64,000 bases of DNA. Origin: Ichthyophis bannanicus (lineage: Eukaryota; Chordata; Amphibia; Gymnophiona; Ichthyophiidae). This document shows, piece by piece, positions 1-11,620 of this stretch (its first letter is position 1; each line of letters opens with the position of its first letter). The translations under genes were made by a program, and so were the position numbers. The notes below the pieces were generated by a model. It was not told the DNA's origin. It saw nothing but the letters and a program-made list of their open reading frames with translations, and made no database searches. The stretch covers positions 3,038,001 through 3,102,000 of the forward strand of contig CM066047.1 of the NCBI GenBank assembly GCA_033557465.1. The letters run 5' to 3'.

Positions 1-726
1 TCCTCAGTAAAGACCGAAGCAAAAGAATTCATTCAGTCTCTCTGCTATCACCTTGTCGCCTCTTAGTGCCCCTTTAACCCCTCTATCATCTAATGGACCA
101 ACTGACTCTCTCACAGGTTTTTTTCTATGAATGTACTTGAAAAAGTCTTTATTTCGCGTTTTTGCTTCCGCACTAACCTTCTTCTGAAATTCTCCCTTTG
201 CCTGCTTTATCAATGCCTTGCATTTGACTTGCCAGTGCTTGTGCTGTTTCCCGGTTTCGTCATTTGGCTCTTTTTCCATTTCCTGAAAGATGATTTTTGG
301 CAATAACAGCCTCTCTGACCTCACCATGCTGGCAGTTTTTTGGACTTCCTTCCACTTTTCTTAAAGTGTGGAATACAGCTGGTCTGGGCTTCCAAGATAG
401 TATTTTTCAACCACACCCAAGCTTGATGTAAGTCTTTAACCTTTGCAACTGCTCCTTTTAGTTTTTTCTAAACTATTTTCCTCATTTTATCATTTTAAAA
501 GAGGGCTGCTACACAGTACCCTGTCTTGTGCTGCTGAGGTAAGCTATATTCTGATTTGTTTTAAATTATAGCTCTTTGCTGCTGCTAGGCTCTAACTTAT
601 TATAAAATTTAAACTACAAGCTCTCTGCTGGGTTCTAAATTTAACCAGAAAGCTCTCTTCTGTGTTTTAAATTTAAACTAAAAGTACTTTGCTGATGCTA
701 GGGTATTAAATTTAAACTACAAGCTC
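1..726 (-). mobile_element. CR1-A LINE fragment, runs off the window start
   Basis: Minus-strand reading of 4-480 gives the linker between the endonuclease and reverse transcriptase of a CR1-type LINE; it is close to the matching part of the copy at 2500-2990. Beyond about 480 the sequence jumps to AT-rich sequence (480-726, with recurring tttaaatttaaact) that resembles what lies upstream of the next CR1 at 3930-4020, so the endonuclease portion appears to be missing by internal deletion. The stop-broken frame shows it is a dead copy. Assignment to CR1 rests on near identity with the longer copy beside it. Confidence 0.75.
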
Positions 727-895
727 TCATAAGAACATAAGATATGCCATACTGGGTCAGACCAAGGTCCATCAAGCCCAGTATTCTGTTTCCAACAGTG
801 GCCAATCTAGGTCATACGTACCTAGCAGTTTCCCCAAGGGACACAGGTTCCACAATGCTTGTATTGGTTCAAGCATTGATATCCTGGGTCCCTTC

Positions 896-2821
896 TTAAT
901 AATGGTTTATGGACCTTTCCTCCAGGAACTTGTCCAAACCTTTTTTAAACCCAGCTACACTAACAGCCTTTACTACATCCTCCGGTAACAAATTCCAGCG
1001 TTTGATTACACGTTGAGTGAAAAAATATTTTCTTTTATTAGTCTTAAATAGTTTACCCTGTAGCTTCATTGCATGTCCCCTAGTCTTTCTATATTCTGAT
1101 AAGGTAAACAATCGATCTACGTTTACCCGTTCCACTCCGTTCATTAATTTATAGACTTCTATCATATCTCCCCTCAGCCGTCTCTTTTCCAGGTTAAAGA
1201 GCCCCAACCTTTTTAGCCTTTCTTCATAGGAGTAGCCTTCCATCCCCTTTACCATTTTGGTGGCTCTTCTCTGAACCTTTTCTAAAATCACTATATCCTT
1301 TTTAAGATACGGCGACCAGAATTGCACACAATATTCAAGGTGCGGTCTCACCATGGAACGATATAGAGGCATTATAATATCTTTTGTTTTATTTTCCATT
1401 CCTTTCCTTATCATACCTAGCATTCTATTTGCTCTCTTGGCCGCCGCTGCACACTGGGCCGAGGGTTTTAACATGGTATCCACAAGGACGCCTAAATCTT
1501 TTTCTTGGGTGGTGGTTCCTAATGTGGAACCTTGCATCGTGTAACCATAGTTTGGGTTGTTCTTCCCTAGGTGCATAACCTTGCACTTCTCCACATTAAA
1601 TTTCATCTGCCATTTTGATGCCCAGTCTTCCAATTTATCAAGATCCTCTTGCAATTTTCCACAATCCTCTTGGGTTTTAACAACTTTAAATAGTTTTGTG
1701 TCATCAGCAAATTTGATAACCTCACTCGTTATTCCACTTTCCAGGTCATTTATGAATATGTCAAAAAGCAGCGGACCCAGCACAGATCCCTGGGGTACAC
1801 CACTATTCACCTTTCTCCATTGGGAAAATTGGCCATTTAGCCCTACCCTCTGCTTTCTATCTTTTAACCAGTTCCTGATCCACAGTAGTACACTGCCTCC
1901 TATCCCATGACTCTTTAGTTTTGCCAAAAGTCTCTCATGAGGGACCTTGTCAAAGGCTTTCTGAAAGTCCAGATACACAATATCAACCGACTCACCTTTG
2001 TCCACCTGTTTATTCACTCCTTCAAAAAAACATAACAGATTAGTAAGACAAGATCTTCCTTGTCTAAAGCCATGTTGGCTGTCTCCCATTAGGTCATGAC
2101 TATCTATATGCTGAGTAATTTTATTCTTTATGATGGTTTCTACCATTTTTCCCGGTACTGATGTCAGGCTCACCGGTCTGTAGTTTCCCGGATCACCCCT
2201 CGAATCCTTTTTAAAAATTGGTGTTACATTGGCGATCCTCCAATCCTCAGGTATTAGAGATGATTTTAATGATAGTTCACAGATTACTGATAGCAGGTCT
2301 GCAATCTCAAATTTCAGTTCTTTCAACACCCTTGGATGTATACCATCCGGCCCAGGTGATTTGCTACTCTTCAGTTTATCTAATAGTTGTAAGACATCTT
2401 CCCGATGTATCGATATTTCCTTCAATTCTTCCACACCTTTAAATACCACTTCAGTCATGGGTAACATCCCTACATCTTCCTCAGTAAAGACCGAAGCAAA
2501 GAATTCATTCAGTCTCTCCGCTATCGCCTTGTCGCCTCTTAGTGCTCCTTTAACCCCTTTATCATCTAATGGACCAACTGACTCTCTCACGTGTTTTTTG
2601 CTACGAATGTACTTGAAAAGGTCTTTATTTCGCGTTTTTGCTTCCGCAGCAAGCTTCTTCTCAAATTCTCTCTTTGCCTGCCTTATCAATGCCTTGCATT
2701 TGACTTGCCAGTGCTTGTGCTGTTTCCAGGTTTCATCATTTGGCTCTTTTTTCCATTTCTTGAAAGATGCTTTTTTGGCAACAACAGCCTCTCTGACCTC
2801 AGCTTTAAACCATGCTGGCAA
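896..2821 (-). CDS. CR1-A ORF2, reverse transcriptase part
   Basis: An open frame of 641 codons covering the linker and the whole reverse transcriptase of a CR1-type LINE. RT makes the cDNA copy at the nicked target. Visible RT motifs in order are GPDGIHP, PIFKKDSRGDPGNYRPVSL, QHGFRQGRSC, VYLDFQKAFD (first catalytic Asp), [14 protein letters not shown] and the FADD box (catalytic Asp pair), followed by the CR1 C-terminal blocks RPHLEYCVQFW, RRATKMVKGMEG and [15 protein letters not shown]. The endonuclease that should be fused upstream lies in a different frame (2822-3782), so the full protein cannot be made. The first Met lies inside the linker and is not the original start. This is the longest undamaged RT of the family in the window. 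Confidence 0.88.
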   Translation of the reverse strand: MPAWFKAEVREAVVAKKASFKKWKKEPNDETWKQHKHWQVKCKALIRQAKREFEKKLAAEAKTRNKDLFKYIRSKKHVRESVGPLDDKGVKGALRGDKAIAERLNEFFASVFTEEDVGMLPMTEVVFKGVEELKEISIHREDVLQLLDKLKSSKSPGPDGIHPRVLKELKFEIADLLSVICELSLKSSLIPEDWRIANVTPIFKKDSRGDPGNYRPVSLTSVPGKMVETIIKNKITQHIDSHDLMGDSQHGFRQGRSCLTNLLCFFEGVNKQVDKGESVDIVYLDFQKAFDKVPHERLLAKLKSHGIGGSVLLWIRNWLKDRKQRVGLNGQFSQWRKVNSGVPQGSVLGPLLFDIFINDLESGITSEVIKFADDTKLFKVVKTQEDCGKLQEDLDKLEDWASKWQMKFNVEKCKVMHLGKNNPNYGYTMQGSTLGTTTQEKDLGVLVDTMLKPSAQCAAAAKRANRMLGMIRKGMENKTKDIIMPLYRSMVRPHLEYCVQFWSPYLKKDIVILEKVQRRATKMVKGMEGYSYEERLKRLGLFNLEKRRLRGDMIEVYKLMNGVERVNVDRLFTLSEYRKTRGHAMKLQGKLFKTNKRKYFFTQRVIKRWNLLPEDVVKAVSVAGFKKGLDKFLEERSINHY

Positions 2822-3782
2822 TTTTTAGACTTCCTTCCACTTTTCTTAAAGCGTGGAATACAGCTGGTCTGGGCTTCCAAGATAGTATTTTTCAACAACA
2901 CCCAAGCTTGATGTACGTCTTTAACCTTTGCAACTGCTCCTTTTAGTTTTTTCTTAACTGTTTTCTTCATTCTATCATAGTCTCCCTTTCGAAAGTTAAA
3001 GGGTAGTACTGTGGATTTCCTTACTATCCCTCCTCCACTAATTAAATCAAAGGCGATCATGCTATGATCACTATTGCCAAGTGGCCCCAACACCCTTATC
3101 TCTTGCACTACATCTGGTGTTCCACTAAGGACTAGGTCTAATATTGCTTCCCCTCTGGTCGGTTCATGAACCAGCTGCTCCAAGAAGCAGTCATTTATTT
3201 CATCTAGGAACTTTATCTCCCTAGCATGTCCTGTTGTGACACTGACCCAGTCGATGCCGGGGTAATTGAAATCACCCATTATTATTACTGCACTGTAACT
3301 TTTGCTAGCTTCCTTGATTTCTTTGAGCATTTCATCATCCATTTGTTCATTCTGGCCAGGCGGACGATAGTACACCCCCACTGCCATCGCCTTCCCCTTT
3401 TTACATGGAATTTCAATCCATAGAGATTCTACAGCAAATTTTGTTTCTTGCAAAACTTTAATCCTTTCTGATTTAATGCCCTCTCTAACATAGAGCGCAA
3501 CCCCTCCACCAATTGATCAGCTCTATCATTTCGATATAGTTTGTACCCAGGTATCACAGTGTCCCACTGGTTGTCCTCCTTCCACCATGTCTCTGATATT
3601 CCAATCATATCTAACCTCTCGTTTAGTGCTATATATTCTAACTCTCCCATCTTGTTTTGTAGACTTCTAGCATTTGCATACAAGCATTTTGGAGACTGTA
3701 TTTTATTCATATTAATTTGGCTATTGGTAGACATGGGTAATTTGGGATCTTTAAGTTCTGTCTGCTCCATACTCGAGGGCAT
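2686..3782 (-). pseudogene. CR1-A endonuclease part, frameshifted
   Basis: Two overlapping minus-strand frames (3782-3429 and 3453-2686) encode the apurinic/apyrimidinic-type endonuclease of the CR1 just downstream. Motifs seen: ANARSLQNKMGELE near the start, GISETWW (catalytic Glu block), VYYRPPGQNEQMDDEM, IMGDFNYPGIDW and GNSDHSMIAFDL (the terminal catalytic SDH). The frame changes at about 3440-3480, where the expected GGGVAL stretch is damaged, and again before the RT open frame. In life this domain nicks target DNA to prime reverse transcription. Confidence 0.85.
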
Positions 3783-4056
3783 TTTGGAACCTCTCTGCTT
3801 TTTGTAGTATCCTTCATGGATACATTCTTCCGAACCATGCGCTCTTGGGCGACTGTCGGCTTTCCCCTATTATCTAGTTTAAAAGCTGCTCTATCTCCTT
3901 TTTAAAGGTTAATGCCAGCAGCCTGGTTCCATCCCATCTCTGCTGGGTTCCAAATGTAACCAGAAAGTTCTCTTCTGTGTTTTAAATTTAAACTTAAACT
4001 GCTGCTACTAAGCTCTGACTGATTTAACAAAAAATGGTGGGTTCACAGATTAATTA

Positions 4057-4170
4057 CACAGGTACACTAAAAAAAAATTTTTTTAAACTGCCTCTAATGT
4101 TTCGATTGATTTTTACGTTTTTTGGTGCGCTGAATCCAAATCTGGTAACCAATTTGCTCCATCACGTACA
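4057..4170 (+). repeat. Left terminal inverted repeat of the 2.8-kb transposon
   Basis: Pairs with 6780-6892 in inverted orientation: exact for the outer 13 bases, then imperfect with conserved blocks to about the CCATCACGT block. A run of A and T (4069-4086) in the left copy replaces a shorter stretch in the right copy. Confidence 0.82.
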
Positions 4171-4661
4171 GATTTTTTGCTACATTGGGTTAGCAGTTTG
4201 AGGTGAACGTTTCAGATTGAGTGCGATCGAGATAAAAGTTTCTTGGATGAATTCTTTATACTAATTGTTTAGTAGTTATTCAAATAAGAATAAAGAAAAT
4301 TGTAACAAGGCAGCACATAAGAATAGAGTAATGTCAACAAAACACACTGTGATGGTAGCAAAATTGTCTGCACTTAAAACAGCCACATACATGTGCACAA
4401 ACATTGAGCATATAAGAGCGAGGTTAGACACAAAGCAAAGCAAAGAAATGTGCAAAAAATGTTGTACAGGTATGTATGTAAGAATAGAAAACGCAAACCG
4501 CACCATTGCAATACATGAAGACAAACCACCCGATGGTGTGAAAATAAAATTCTAATAAATGAGATCCGACACTGTGGTAATAACTAGCAAATTTTTATTT
4601 CAAAGTTTAGTAAAAACACGATATTTGTCAACACAGTTTAGATTTTAAAGTCATTCTTGGG

Positions 4662-6388
4662 TCAATCAATCTCCTGGTGGGCCCGTTTCTTCTTCCCCCG
4701 AATGCTTCTCTTGGTGCGCTGCTTGGCGTATTTTTCATCTGGGGTTTCCCGCAGCAGCAACCAGCAGAAATCAGCCATCATAGTGGTGTTCCATCTTCCT
4801 TGGTACCTTCTCTCTGCGTCCTTGATGTCCTGGTGAAACCTTTCACCTTGTTCTTCACTGTACGCCCCCAAGTTTTCGGGAAAGTAGTTCACATGGGAGT
4901 GCAAGAAATGGACTTTCAGGCTCATGTTACAGCCTTGTTCTTTGAAGGCATTGAGCATCCTGGCAACAATATCCTTATAGTTCTCATCCCGCCTGTTCCC
5001 CAAGAATTTGAGAACAACATCCTTGAAGGAATCCCAGGCTTCTTTTTCCTTCTCAGACATCGTTTCAGCGAATGCTCCATCTGAAATGAGTTTCCTTATA
5101 TCAGGGCCAACAAACACTCCTTCCTTTAGCTTTGCTTCAGAAAGTCGGGGGAACTTTGAGCAAAGGTACCGAAAGCACTCACCATCTTTTGGAAGGGACT
5201 TGATGAATTGCTTAATGAGACCCAACTTAATGTGGAGAGGTGGTAATAGAATTTTATCACGAGGTACCAAGCTCTCATGAAGAACATTTTTCTCACCGGG
5301 TCTCAAATACTCCCGAATTGGCCAGTCTTTTTTCCCCCAGTGTAGGTCGCGGGCCCGGCTATCCCACAAGCAAAGGAAGCAGGGATATTTGGTGAAACCG
5401 GATTGCTGCCCTAATAGCATGGATAGAATTTTAAAGTCTCCACAAATCATCCACTTATGCTCATCATAACGAATCTTCTGAAGAATCAGGGCCAAATTCT
5501 CGTATTTTTCTTGGAGAATAACAGAGTGAGCAATAGGAACTGAAGCGAATGTGTTGCCATTATGAAGAAGAACACCTTTTATGCTGTCTTTTGACGAATC
5601 AATGAACAGCCGCCATTCAGCAGGATCATACTTGAGTTTAAACTTTTCCATCACTCCGTATATATCGTTGCAAAATACCAAATCTTCCTCTTTGCTGAAA
5701 TACTTCAAAAATTGTGTCTCGCGGTTGCGGTACCAATAAAAAGTTGTTCCTGGTGACAATAGATTTTTCTGTTTAAGCCGAGAACCTAGCAGTTGGGCAG
5801 CATCTTTTGGGAGTCCTAAATCCCGGACTAAATCATTCAATTCAGCTTGAGAGAAAAGTTCAGGTTTCGGATCTGGTTCAGTTTCAAACTCGGAAGTACT
5901 GGACTCATCGGGAAAAGCCATCTGATGAGTCTCATCATGATCAGAACCGTCCACACAAATATGATCCAAAGATTTTGGTGGTTCAGGCACAGGTACTTCG
6001 TTGCTATGAGGCATAGGCCTAATTGCTGAGGGAAGGTTGGGGTAACTTATTACGTTCTTATTTTTTAAGTTGTATCCCTTCACAATGCAAGAGCAAAAAT
6101 AGCAGTCACTGCTGTGGTCTCTTTGTTCACGCCACATCATAGGTATTCCAAACGAAATGCTTGTTTTTTACCTTTCATCCATAAGCGTAGATCTTCCTCA
6201 CATGTCTTGCACACTTTGTGAGGAGCCCACGGTTTGTCTTGATCGCCTAACTACAAACCGAACTAGGCGAAATATACTTTTTTAATAAATGCAGAAATGT
6301 TCCTCTGCCGCTTTTTCACGGTATATTCCCCACAAATAAAACAAAAACTGTCCGGAGAGTTGACGCAACCTCTGGCTCTGTGAGCCAT
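4662..6388 (-). pseudogene. Transposase-like protein with CxxC motifs, broken N-terminus
   Basis: Read from an ATG at 6388 the frame gives a cysteine module (FCFICG), then AFIKKVYFA, two in-frame TAG stops (6265-6263 and 6253-6251) and LGDQDKPWAPHKVC. A further CxxC (CKTC) and the segment to KKQAF follow, then a one-base loss near 6150 shifts the frame. The rest, 6140-4662, is open for 492 codons. It contains CYFC, YPNLPSAIRPMPHSNEVP, WRLFIDSSKDSIKGVLLHNG, WMICGDFKI, PCFLCLWDSRARDLHW, LLPPLHIKLGLIKQF and GERFHQDI. Repeated acidic residues in FIDSS, CGDFK and FHQDI could be catalytic, but that is a guess. From memory, similar proteins occur as unannotated multicopy genes in arthropods and other animals. 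Its place between TIRs argues for a transposase rather than a host gene. Confidence 0.75.
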
Positions 6389-6779
6389 CACAAATACACA
6401 GCACTGCAAACTACAACTGTAGTGAACCACTTCGGAATAAAGCTGGATTATGACTGAGCAAACAAAAGGTAATAATGAACTTGCAAGAAACTGAAATTTG
6501 ACAGGAACGTTCATGTTGCAACCACCGTGTTTGAGCGAGCGAACGAGGCGAGGCGAACAGGAAAGAACATGCGCCAGCGCGAGTACTGGATTTAGCCCCC
6601 CGCCTCCCAATTGTCCTGTTAATGTATAAAATGAATACAAAACACTCTAAAATATCATGAGGGAGTGTTTCTAGTTAGTTAACCATTACAACCTCTATTT
6701 TGGGCCAAGAAAATAAACTGCAGTCAGCTAAAAAGAAATTATGTGAACATTCCTTATATGGGTAAGAAATCTAATTTTG

Positions 6780-6892
6780 CAAGAAAACGTGACGTGATGG
6801 AACATTTTGGCTATTTTTCCTGGATTCAGCACCCCAAAATCTATAGGAATCAGTTGCAAAACTGGAGGCAGTTTTTTGGTAGTGTACCTGTG
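6780..6892 (-). repeat. Right terminal inverted repeat of the 2.8-kb transposon
   Basis: Inverted partner of 4057-4170; ends TAGTGTACCTGTG at 6892, followed by TTA at 6893-6895. Confidence 0.82.
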
Positions 6893-6984
6893 TTAGCTTT
6901 AATACAAAGAATTCCTTTCAGAAAATTCCCAGAAGTATATACTCACAATTGCAGATCTCTCTCCAGAAGTAACAGTTCCTTTTT

Positions 6985-7165
6985 CTAGTCCTTCAAGACA
7001 TTCTCTTCCTCTGAGATCTTCTGTCCCATGCTTTCTTGAATTCAGATACAGGTCTTGTCTCAACCACCTCCACTGGCAGCTTGTTCCATGCATCCACCAC
7101 CCCACCCTGTCTAAAGAAATATTTCCTCCAATTATTCCTGAATCTATCCCCTTTCACCTTCATCG
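6985..7165 (-). mobile_element. CR1-B 3' coding fragment
   Basis: Minus-strand translation includes the tail of a CR1-type protein (blocks like KYFFRQGGVVDAWNKLPVEVVE and FKKAWDR). It matches the C-terminal part of the CR1-B element at 31731-31943 rather than the CR1-A copies. No intact frame. It directly abuts the plus-strand CR1-A fragment that follows. Confidence 0.7.
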
Positions 7166-7179
7166 TTGAAAAAGAGTCC

Positions 7180-8052
7180 CCAGGGCTGGTCTGGGAAATT
7201 ACAGACTGGTGAGCCTGACATCAGTATGTTTGTTAATGTTTATTCAGGAAAAATGGTAGAAACCATCATAAAGAACAAAATTACTGAACATGTAGATAGT
7301 CATGGCCTAATGGGAGACAGCCAACATGGCTTTAGACAAGGAAGATCTTTTCTTACTAATCTGTTATGTTTTTTTGAAAGTGTGAATAAACAGATGGACA
7401 AAGGTAAGTCGGTTGATATAGTGTATCTGGACTTTCAGAAAGCCTTTGACAAGGTCCCTCATCAGAGACCTTTGGCAAAACTAAAAAGTCATGGGGTAGG
7501 AGGAAGTTTACTACTGTGGATCAGGAACTGGTTAAAAGATAGAAAGCAGAGGGAAGGGCTAAATGGCCAATTTTCCCAATGGAGAAAGGTGAATAGTGGT
7601 GTACCCCAGGGATCTGTGCTTGGCCTGCTGCTTTTTGACATATTCATAAATGACCTTCAAATGGGAATAACGAGTGAGGTTATCAAATTTGCAGATGACG
7701 CAAAACTATTTAAAGTTTTTAAAACCCATGAGGATTGTGGAAAATTGCAAGAGGATCTTGATAAATTGGAAGACTGGGCATCCAAATGACATATGAAATT
7801 TAATATGGACAAATGCAAAGTTATGTACCTAGGAAAGAACAACCCAAACTATGGTTACACGATGCAAGGTTTCACATTAGAAACCACCACCCAGGAAAAA
7901 GATTTAGCTGTCATCATGGATAACATGTTAAAACCCTCCACCCAGTGTGCAGCAGAGGCCAAGAGAGCAAATAGAATGCTAGGTATCATAAGGAAAGGAA
8001 TGGAAAATAAAACAAAGGATATTATAATGCCTCTGTATAGTTCCATGGTACA
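7180..8052 (+). mobile_element. CR1-A LINE fragment, RT region
   Basis: Starts in the middle of RT (the GKMVETIIKNKITEH block), runs through QHGFRQGRSF, VYLDFQKAFD, SGVPQGSVLG and the FADD box, hits a TGA stop at about 7787, and continues to PLYSSMV where CR1 similarity stops abruptly at about 8052. It has neither its 5' end nor its 3' end; the L2c element that begins here probably truncated or replaced the rest. Confidence 0.85.
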
Positions 8053-11000
8053 GAGCCCTAGCAGACCACCAGCCTGATCAGAAACAGCAGAAGGGAGTGG
8101 GAAGGTAATCTCCTCCTCGTTCCCCACCACCGGCACCAGTGACACTGCAGCAGCTTCTTTAAACTGAGGGCGTGCTCAGGTGTTACCTGTGCCTGGTGGT
8201 CCCGCACCTGAGGACCTCGCCAGAGGGCCCTTGGGCATGGTCCACAGTGGGCCTCACCCCAAACCACACCACCAGCACTTCTACTCAAAGAACACCTCCT
8301 GCACTCTGGTTCCAGCAGGCCAGACCGCAGCCCTCTTCAGCCTGCACAAAAGAAAAGTAAGCTCCTCCCTCCATGCTGAACACCACCACAAATTTCCTCC
8401 TGCTTTAAATGCACCCTCCAGAGCTTGCAGTTAACCAAAGATCATTACTAAAATCCACCTAACCCAGCAGAAAACTGAGAGCACACCACAACAAGGTAAA
8501 CAACAAATATCTACATAATACCTGTCTCTGACACTGTCTACATTATGTCATACCCCACATTAAAACCAGCACACAACATTCCGCGAGACCTGCGTTCCAA
8601 GCAATCATGTTCAGCCACCATTCATAGGCAATCCTTCTACTGGGAATCATTCTACTAACTGCTCTACTGCTCTAACAACCAATACCCAATACATTCCAAT
8701 TGTTGCCAGAACACAGCGTCAACAATCTTACAACCTAGACCACAACCCTTTGTGCAGAGATTCCAACAGGCTTATGCAAATACACCTCTTATTACACACC
8801 CTTAAGCAACCCAAGAACCACTCCCAACAACAAGCATTACGTGAAATGCACTCTCATCAATGCACATTAAGTATGCAACAAAATCCAAATCATTACCGAC
8901 ATCCTCAAGATAAATGAACCAGACCTGCCCTGCATAACCGAAACCTGGCTGTCTACAGCAGACACTGTACTCCTCAACCAACTGAAAACAAGCAGCTACA
9001 CAATTTTGAACTGCCCAAGAATAAACAAGAGGAAGAAAAGTTCTCATCCTTGCTAAATCCAACCTCAAATTCCACATCACAACATCCACATCCATAGATG
9101 AACTAGACATCTTATTAATAACATAATGACTGCCTCTCAATATGTCTGCTATACCAAGCAGAAAAAGTACAGAGAAGAGCCACCAAATTGGTGAAGGGGA
9201 TGGAAGGCTACTCCTATGAAGAGAGGCTAAAAAGATTAGGGCTCTTTAACCTGGAAAAGAGATGGCTGAGGGGAGATATGATAGAGGTCTATAAATTAAT
9301 GAATGGAGTGGAACGGGTAAACGTAGATCGATTGTTTACGCTATCAGAATATAGAAAGACTAGGGGACATGTAATGAAGCTACAGGGTAAACTATTTAAG
9401 ACAAATAAGAGAAAATATTTTTTCACTCAACGTGTAATCAAACTCTGGAATCTGTTACCGGAGGATGTAGTAAGGGCTGTTAGTATAGCGGGGTTTAAAA
9501 AAGGTTTGGACAAGTTCCTGGAGGAAAGGTCCATAAACCACTATTAAAAAGGGACCCAGGATATCAATGCTTGACCCAGTACAAGCATTGTGGAACCTGT
9601 GTCTTTTGGGGATATTGCTAGGTATGTATGACCTAGATTGGCCACTGTTGGAAACAGGATACTGGGCTTGATAGACCTCGGTCTGACCCAGTATGGCATA
9701 TCTTATGTTCTTATGTTCTTATGTTCACCATCACCCAACACCAACAATATAACTAAGATATTAGAAACAGCATACGAGAACACCAGATAAAGCAGACCTC
9801 TTATACTACTAGGTGACTTCAATCTGACCACGCTCCCCAAAAACCAAGCGAACACATTCCTGGAGGCGATGGATGCTCTGGACTACCAACAAATAGTAAA
9901 CAACCCCACTCATATGAAAGGAAATATACTAGACCTCATCTTCATACCGAAGAACATGCTAACAGACAACAACGTCTCTGTGATGCAAACCCTCCCAGTT
10001 CCATGGTAAGACCACTCCATGATTAACTTCTCCATCCCTCACTACTCTTACACCCACACGAAAATGCAGATTCCATACATTCAACAAAGAGACATTCTTG
10101 GAGAAAATCATACCCCACCTCCAAACCAGCACACCTAATACAGATATACTGATCACAAACTGGAACCGGACCCTAAGCGATGCATCATCCACACCACTGA
10201 CCAGATCCACACCAAGACACAAACCAAATGCAACCTGGTACACCAGAGAATTCAGGAACTTAAAACGAGAACTGAAGAACTAAATGAAAATGGAGAACTT
10301 CTAAGCAACCAGAATTACAAACAAGCTTCATGCAAAAGCTAAAACAATATCACACCATGGTAAACATTGCAAAGAAGGATCATCACACAAACATCTTAAT
10401 GAGCTCACTGAACCACACAAGAGAGCTATTTAACATCATGTGATCCCTAACCATAGCACCCACCCAAGAGAAATCTGACAACACCCCCCACCCACAAACA
10501 CTGGCAGACTTCTTCCAAAGTAGAATGGGACCCATTGACAACATATAATACATGCTACTACAATAAATCCATCAAGAATAACCTTTGACTCCATCTCTGA
10601 CAAGAACATAGAATACATCAGCAGCAGCCTCAACACCACTATCTCACCGCTGGATCCATGCCCTGTCAGTTGGATTAAGATCTGAGCTATCACCTGTCAT
10701 CTGCCAGATGGCACAAATCTCATTTGAACAAGGTTTCCTACCTAAGGAATTAAAAATGGCTTCAGTAAGACCCATTCTAAAAAATCCCTCAGCTGACAAA
10801 GGAGACCCTGCCTCTTACAGGCCCTTCAGCAGTCTCCCCTTCATCTCAAAAATAACTGAACGAATAGTACTACAGCAACTTCAGAACCATATCGACAAGC
10901 ACGCTCTACTAGATCAACACCAGCATGGATTTAGATCACACTATGGAGTAGAAACTTTTCTGACATCACTACTAGATACTATAGTAGGAGGCATAGAGAA

Positions 11001-11620
11001 GCTTAACCATGCCTACATCCTAATCTTCCTAGACACAGTCATGACATTGGACTCCATTCCACACAAACTCCTACTTGCAAGTCTACATTGGAATCAGTGA
11101 CACCCCACTCAAATGGATCCAATTATATTTGTCAGACCATCACCAACAACTACGCATAGGACCAAACAAATCAGCTCCATACAGACGATACAAAGGAGTT
11201 GCACAAGGTTCTATATTATCCTCACTGGTTCTCAACATATTCATGCAGCCCATATGTACCATATTCCACAAACATGATATTCAATACAGGATCTATGCAG
11301 ATGATATGATGTTTACACCTTATGACATTTTTACTCCAAACCTAAACAAAACTATCTGCTTCCAAGAAATCTCACAATGGCTACATGAATACGGCTCCAG
11401 ATCAACTACAAAAAAACAAATGTGTTCCATATCTTCAGAAACAACATTCTCACCCCTCAAAACACCCAAAATCCATGACATGGAACTAGAAACCAAGCAG
11501 AAGGTGAAAAATACCTGAGCATAACAATTGACCTGCAGTCAACTTCTCCTCCCAAATCACCAGAACCATAAGAGGTATATATTACAAGATAAAAGTACTC
11601 CTCAACCTTCAACCTCTACC
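8053..11620 (+). mobile_element. L2c-type LINE, degraded, interrupted by a CR1
   Basis: Plus-strand pieces of a second LINE type. 8880-9150 gives the start of an endonuclease (blocks DILKINEPDLPCITETWLST). 9740-9950 continues it after a CR1 insertion (LILLGDFNLTTLPKNQ and GNILDLIF). 10708-11518 holds a frameshifted RT (SVRPILKNPSADKGDP, SYRPF, QHQHGFRSHYGVETFL, GVAQGSILSSLVLNIF and YADDM). Many stops and frameshifts. Other copies of this type are at 15083, 16262, 23580 and 35755. The L2-like assignment is from RT motifs. Confidence 0.72.
9158..9726 (+). mobile_element. 5'-truncated CR1-A inserted in the L2c LINE
   Basis: Covers only the last 120 codons of CR1 ORF2 (open 9188-9547, from the [19 protein letters not shown] block to the natural C-terminus LEERSINHY), the 3' UTR, and the octamer tail as TTCTTATG repeats at 9704-9725. 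The L2c endonuclease reading resumes right after the tail, so this is an insertion into L2c. Confidence 0.82.

Larger units (their letters stand above)
727..4020 (-). mobile_element. CR1-A LINE, nearly full length, minus strand
   Basis: A non-LTR retrotransposon of the CR1 type read right to left: an AT-rich 5' part (about 3783-4020), apurinic endonuclease (about 3782-2980), linker, reverse transcriptase and C-terminal region (2821-896), then a short 3' UTR ending with an 8-bp-style tail related to TTCTTATG at about 727-740. The octamer tail is characteristic of CR1 elements. The same family recurs at 7180, 9158, 30190, 44926, 48190 and 56345. Reading-frame breaks near 3440 and 2700-2820 show it is not intact. 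Confidence 0.88.
4057..6892 (-). mobile_element. DNA transposon of unnamed family with TIRs and TTA duplication
   Basis: The two ends are inverted copies. 4057 onward reads CACAGGTACACTA, and the reverse complement from 6892 reads the same 13 bases; the similarity then continues in blocks (AAACTGCCTC, a GGTGCGCTGAATCC/GGGTGCTGAATCC block, and a CTCCATCACGT/TTCCATCACGT block) over roughly 110 bp. TTA stands immediately outside both ends (4054-4056 and 6893-6895), a likely 3-bp target duplication. Inside is a single long transposase-like gene on the minus strand. The TIR start CACAGG and 3-bp duplication are loosely like CACTA-type elements, but I cannot place the protein in a named superfamily. 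Confidence 0.8.

Noticed and set aside
2229..2828. 199-codon plus-strand frame
   Set aside because: Antisense of the CR1-A ORF2; the same antisense frame appears in other CR1 copies (for example 57309-57989).
4265..4555. 96-codon plus-strand frame inside the unnamed transposon
   Set aside because: Low-complexity Lys/Thr-rich, in the non-coding 3' part of the element, with no recognisable features.
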